In this document: in pieces, positions 60,342 through 64,000 of the stretch
Layout of the letters: every line of letters starts with the position of its first letter
Numbering within the stretch: position 1 is the first letter of the stretch
From: Blastomyces gilchristii SLH14081
Taxonomy: Eukaryota > Ascomycota > Eurotiomycetes > Onygenales > Ajellomycetaceae
Direction: 5' to 3'
NCBI RefSeq assembly: GCF_000003855.2
Contig: NW_003101680.1
Location: forward strand, 940,976 to 1,004,975
Length of the DNA stretch: 64,000 nucleotides
Notes under the pieces: generated by a model
Database searches by the model: none
Told to the model about the DNA's origin: nothing
What the model saw: the letters and a program-made list of their open reading frames with translations, nothing else
Made by a program: the position numbers and the translations under genes

Positions 60342-60978
60342 AAGCGGAAAAACTCACATGCAGCAGTAGAAGTCCATTCCGTAGATACCAATACCGGGGT
60401 CATACTTGATGCCCAGATCGATGTGTTCGCTGATACCGAAGCCGAAGTTGCCAGTCTCGGAGAAGTTCTTCTTTCTCAGTTCGTATTCCTTGACCTTGAG
60501 GCCACGCTCGAGGATCTCCTCAGCCTTGGGTCCACGGACGGTAACGTGCACGGAGATCTTCTCGTTACGACGGATACCAAAGGTACGAACGGTGTATCTG
60601 GCCTTGCCTATAAAAATTTTCCCGTCAGATCAGAGTTGCTATTTTCCCGGTTTCCCCTCTCTTATCGCTGCCATCCGCTGGCTATAATGGTGGGGTCTCC
60701 CGAATGTTCGATGGGTTTTCGTTGTATGTGCTTACTGTAGACAGGAGTTTGACCGCTCAGCTGTTCCAACACCTTAGCAGCACGGGTGAGTCTGTCACCG
60801 GATTCGCCAACGGAGATGTTGAGGACGAGTTTTTGGATGCGGAGTTCCCGCATGGGATTGCTGGTGTCTTTTCCCTCTGGCTGTCATCGCATCGAATTAG
60901 CAAGAGAAACGGATAAATTCATTGTCGCCCAAATCCGGCATGGAATGAGCATGATAGAAATTCAGTAATACACACCAT
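60016..60978 (-). CDS. RPL11: 60S ribosomal protein L11 (uL5)
   Basis: Exons on the minus strand: 60978-60976, 60880-60736, 60607-60358 and 60142-60016, giving 174 residues, as expected. The first coding exon is just the ATG, followed at once by a GTGTGT intron. The protein then runs [80 protein letters not shown], and [20 protein letters not shown]. The end contains [12 protein letters not shown] and [13 protein letters not shown]. uL5 sits in the large-subunit central protuberance and binds 5S rRNA; it joins the 5S particle in ribosome assembly. The intron between exons 3 and 4 holds a 35-base A tract on the plus strand. The promoter is shared with SmB. Confidence 0.97.
60306..60340 (+). 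repeat. Poly-A tract (35 A) in RPL11 intron
   Basis: An A35 run on the plus strand is T35 on the sense strand of RPL11. It starts 17 bases after the 5' splice site of the last intron (60357-60143). Confidence 0.95.
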
Positions 60979-61360
60979 GGCGACTCGTGTGCGGCTGGAC
61001 AGTCGGTTGTTTGTCGTTGAAATGAATATCCTGAGGTTGGAAAAGGGCAATGTCGATGTTGTAAATTGTGTGGGTTGAGAACGCAAAAACCCTTAGTGTC
61101 TTGGCGTCTTGGCACTGACTAGCGAGCTAAACCTTCCAGACTGCATCCATCCCAGCACCAGAGGCGGGCGTGTATGATATTATAAATGCGCCAAAGTCAA
61201 GCTCCCTTGCCGACTTGTTTCTCTAGAGTCCATCAGTTGTTCTTATTGCAGAGAGCTTGCGGAAAGATAGCTGGGGTTGAATCATTTTGATATTCGCTGT
61301 GTTTTATTCTGTCCTGAGCTAGGTTGGAGAAAGTCGCACTCGTGCGCGCCGTGAAGCAGA
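60979..61360. promoter_or_regulatory. Bidirectional promoter between RPL11 and SmB
   Basis: The start codons of the divergent genes RPL11 (minus) and SmB (plus) are only 382 bases apart. Both act in general gene expression (ribosome, spliceosome), so shared regulation is plausible. A CAAAAACCCTTAG-type string occurs at about 61083-61097. I could not identify a defined core promoter element. Confidence 0.6.
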
Positions 61361-62439
61361 ATGTCCGCAAATAAACAAGGCAAGATGGTATGTTAACGTC
61401 CAGCAGATCGCGTGAATGGAGCGGGATTCATTGATTGATGGGAAATCAGTTGCTAACGTCATTCTAGCAAAACCTCGTACGTTGACCTAGCCGCGTCTAC
61501 ATCCGTAACTTGCAGCTATGATTGCGCTAACTTGGCAACCCAGATCAACTACCGGATGAGGGTAACGCTTACCGATGGACGTCAAATGACAGGCCAAATG
61601 CTGGCCTTCGATAAGGTAAGTTTCTTCTTTCTGCCTCATCCACATATATATGAATGACAAGTGCCGATCGCTGATATCCAATTCACGATGCCAGCACATG
61701 AATCTCGTCCTAGCAGATACAGAAGAATTCCGCCGTGTCAAGAGAAAACCAACCAAATCCACCCAAGCCCCCGGGTCCAGCACACCAACCCTTGTCGAAG
61801 CAGAAGAGAAACGAACCCTCGGGCTAACAATCGTGCGCGGAACACACGTCGTCTCGTGCTCTGTTGATGGACCCCCGCCCGCTGACCCCGCAGCCCGGTT
61901 AGGCACAACTGTGCCGGGTGTATCAGGAGCTGCTGCTGCGACCTTGGCTGCAGGACCTGGTATTAGCAGACCGGCTGGAAGGGGTTTGCCGGTTGGCCTG
62001 GGTGGACCAGCGGCTGGTGTTGGTGGACCACCACCACCCGGAGGATTTGGAGCGTTCCCCCCTGCCGGGTTCCCTGGGGCTCCTCCGCCCGGGTTCCCAG
62101 GACGAGGAGGACCACCTGGAGGCCCTCGTGAGTTAATTTCTCCATTGGCACTGTTGCAACCTTTTTTGACTTGAGGAATTCATAAACTAACGTGTGGCTA
62201 TCGCCTGTAGCTGGCTTCGGACCGCCTCCTGGATTTGGTGGACCTGGTGTACCAGGTGGACCTCGTAAGTGATTTTCTCTCCCTTCTTTTGTTTTTAATT
62301 GTATATCTTGGCTATTATAGTTATTCATTTGCTAACTGGATATCTACGAGCAGCCGGCGGATTCCAACCTCCACCTGGTTTCCAGCCCCCTCCTGGCCAA
62401 GGTAGAGGGTACCCGCCCCCTGGGTTTGGAGGAAGATGA
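61361..62439 (+). CDS. SMB1: Small nuclear ribonucleoprotein SmB
   Basis: Six exons: 61361-61387, 61468-61476, 61544-61615, 61695-62127, 62211-62264 and 62354-62439, giving 226 residues. Residues 1-~95 are an Sm fold: MSANKQGKMQNLINYRMRVT, DGRQMTGQMLAFDKHMNLVL, then the TEEFRRVK segment, with Sm2 later in RTLGLTIVRGTHVVSCSVDG. The C-terminal half is Gly/Pro-rich with repeated PPPGF and GGP motifs, like SmB tails. SmB is one of the seven proteins ringing U1, U2, U4 and U5 snRNAs. The second exon is only nine bases (QNL) and would often be missed by automated annotation. It is divergent from RPL11. Confidence 0.95.
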
Positions 62440-63259
62440 AATTTGAGGGAGCCAATTTGAGTTGTACGTTGATGGAGACGCACGCAAAGCAACGGACTAC
62501 TTTTTAGAAGAACGTGACAGGAAAGGAACTTTTCTTTTTGTTACATGGATACACAAGCATCCAACATTTTGACACGGACAAGCTGCCGCCAAGCACCAAA
62601 CTCTACACATGACGGAACATCTGCTGCTGTTATTCGGAAAGAGAAAACAATATAAAAATTCGACTTCTTATACAATGGCGTTTGGGCGCTAGGGTATTGG
62701 GGGAAAGTTGATCGGAAGTTGATCGGGGGGGTCTTCTCTCTCCGAGACCGAAGCTTTTTTTTTTATCTTTTTTAATTTTCTACAGCTTCGTTTTATTTTT
62801 GCCGGCCATACACCCAAGACAGATTAATTGTATTAGCTAGTCAAAGATCTAAAAAAATCAAAAAGAGAATATGGTCTTCCCTCCTTTTCTTCCCCTCGTT
62901 TCCTTCATCCTTTCTCTTTGTGCCTGATATCAAAATTGCGACGGAACAGGTAGGCACGTGATCAGGAACACACCGAATACGGCTAGCGCCCTCTGTCTCC
63001 CTCCAGATTTCGGAGCCAAAAAGTGATTGCATCTACATGATACAGAGCGAACAGAGCTGGAGGAGTCAGAGCATGAGAGACAAAAACGTCTCCAATTTTA
63101 AATACTTAGCCAACGAGAACGAAGCCCAGGAGCCTGGTCACAGCTGCTTCTTACTTACTTATTCTATTTATTTTTCTATAACCTCTAGTTACCTCTAGCT
63201 TGTGAACACTCCTACAACCCACTCCCTTCCTCCTATTCCTACTCTCCAAGCCAGACAAG
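62440..63259. other. Spacer between SmB and MPC1
   Basis: An 820-base spacer with the SmB 3' region and the MPC1 promoter. A CACGTGAT site lies at 62955-62962. No further gene is seen. Confidence 0.6.
62955..62962 (-). promoter_or_regulatory. E-box ATCACGTG upstream of MPC1
   Basis: CACGTGAT reads ATCACGTG on the other strand and fits RTCACRTG. It is 305 bases upstream of the MPC1 ATG. Binding by a Cbf1-type factor is inferred. Confidence 0.35.
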
Positions 63260-63921
63260 ATGGCCGCCGCAATCAAAGCTCTCAATGCAAAGATACGCTC
63301 GAACAAGGTGCTGGACTATGTATGTTCAACACGTAAGTTACTCAAAAAAGAAGGGAGCGGGGGAAGAGGAGATGTGAAGCAAGCAAGCAATCGAGACGGA
63401 TGTCATTCCATTATTGATTTTCCTGTAATGATATATCTACATATATGGCAGCGGGAGAAGAACTTATGCTTTGGCAAACATTCTTGCTGACCAACTTCAA
63501 TTATATGTGAAATACGAAAAACAGATTTCTGGGGCCCCGTCTCAAACTTCGGTATTCCCATCGCTGCCGTGATGGATACACAGAAAGATCCTGAAATGTA
63601 CGTCGTCTTTCCGTTCGGATTCTGAATAACCACCACCCAACCTCTGTTCCCTCCGTATTCCACACCCCATTCAACGCAACATTTACACCCCGCCTCCGAT
63701 CTTGACTTTGAAGCAAAGGACATCCAGCAACTAGTAACATTTCTGTGTTAACAATAATACAGCATCTCCGGCCAAATGACAGGCGCCCTGGTGATATACT
63801 CTGGAACATTCATGCGCTACGCCCTCGCCGTAACCCCTAAGAACTACCTGCTGTTCGCATGCCATTTCGTCAACTTTGGCGCGCAGCTGACGCAGGGATA
63901 TCGGTATTTGAATTGGTGGAA
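63260..63921 (+). CDS. MPC1: Mitochondrial pyruvate carrier subunit 1 (5' part, cut by window end)
   Basis: Three exons are visible: 63260-63332, 63525-63597 and 63763-63921, the last ending at a GTATGT donor; the rest lies beyond the window. MPC1 and its partner MPC2/3 form the carrier that brings pyruvate into the mitochondrial matrix. The visible protein begins [12 protein letters not shown], then the conserved [20 protein letters not shown] across the first junction. It continues [41 protein letters not shown] and [14 protein letters not shown], all matching the family. The C-terminal few residues are missing. Hydrophobic stretches fit inner-membrane helices. Confidence 0.95.
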
Positions 63922-64000
63922 GTATGTAATCAATCTCTCCTTGGATCTTCTTTCCCGTGTTTCCCCCCCTTTTCCCCCCTCTTTGGGGGCCAAGAGAAGA

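Overview
This is nuclear DNA from a filamentous ascomycete. The protein genes have short GT-AG introns (about 60-215 bp), promoters rich in simple repeats, and proteins typical of Eurotiomycetes. A ~19 kb AT-rich block of mutated retrotransposons sits between GC-normal gene blocks. That layout recalls the two-compartment genomes of Onygenales such as Blastomyces and relatives; this placement is an inference, not a sequence match.

Left block (1-27,960). In order: IES1-type INO80 chromatin-remodelling subunit (+), an INSIG-like sterol-regulatory membrane protein (+), the bifunctional purine enzyme ATIC/ADE17 (+), clathrin heavy chain (+), the U5 snRNP protein Dib1/DIM1 (-) and pyruvate carboxylase (-). 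All are single-copy housekeeping genes and none form a cluster. ATIC carries one apparent +1 frameshift. Pyruvate carboxylase carries two, 55-60 bp apart, inside a patch of suspicious substitutions. These look like base-call or assembly errors but should be checked.

Middle block (27,968-47,976). Two 96-bp near-identical direct repeats bound a transposon nest. A Ty1/copia element on the minus strand is split by a complete 7,248-bp Ty3/gypsy chromovirus on the plus strand. The gypsy element has 258-bp LTRs, TGTAAGAA/TTCTTACA ends and a TTTAT target duplication. A Tad1-like LINE on the minus strand lies further right. All three are saturated with stop codons and transitions. CpG, CpC and GpG are nearly absent while CpA persists, which is unlike classical CpA-directed RIP. 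A ~540-bp GC-normal island (47,150-47,690) inside the nest is unexplained.

Right block (47,977-64,000). After ~3 kb of simple-repeat-rich spacer come a beta-lactamase-fold serine hydrolase (+), a RING-finger protein with an acidic-proline repeat (-), a small Ser/Pro-rich fungal protein (+), ribosomal protein L11 (-) and SmB (+) sharing one bidirectional promoter, and the 5' part of mitochondrial pyruvate carrier MPC1 (+), cut by the window end. Pyruvate carboxylase and MPC1 both handle mitochondrial pyruvate metabolism but are 37 kb apart, so I infer no functional linkage. No obvious new multi-gene system is visible. The most unusual signals are the atypical hypermutation, the extra 1.8 kb region in the gypsy element, the GC island, and recurrent intergenic motifs.
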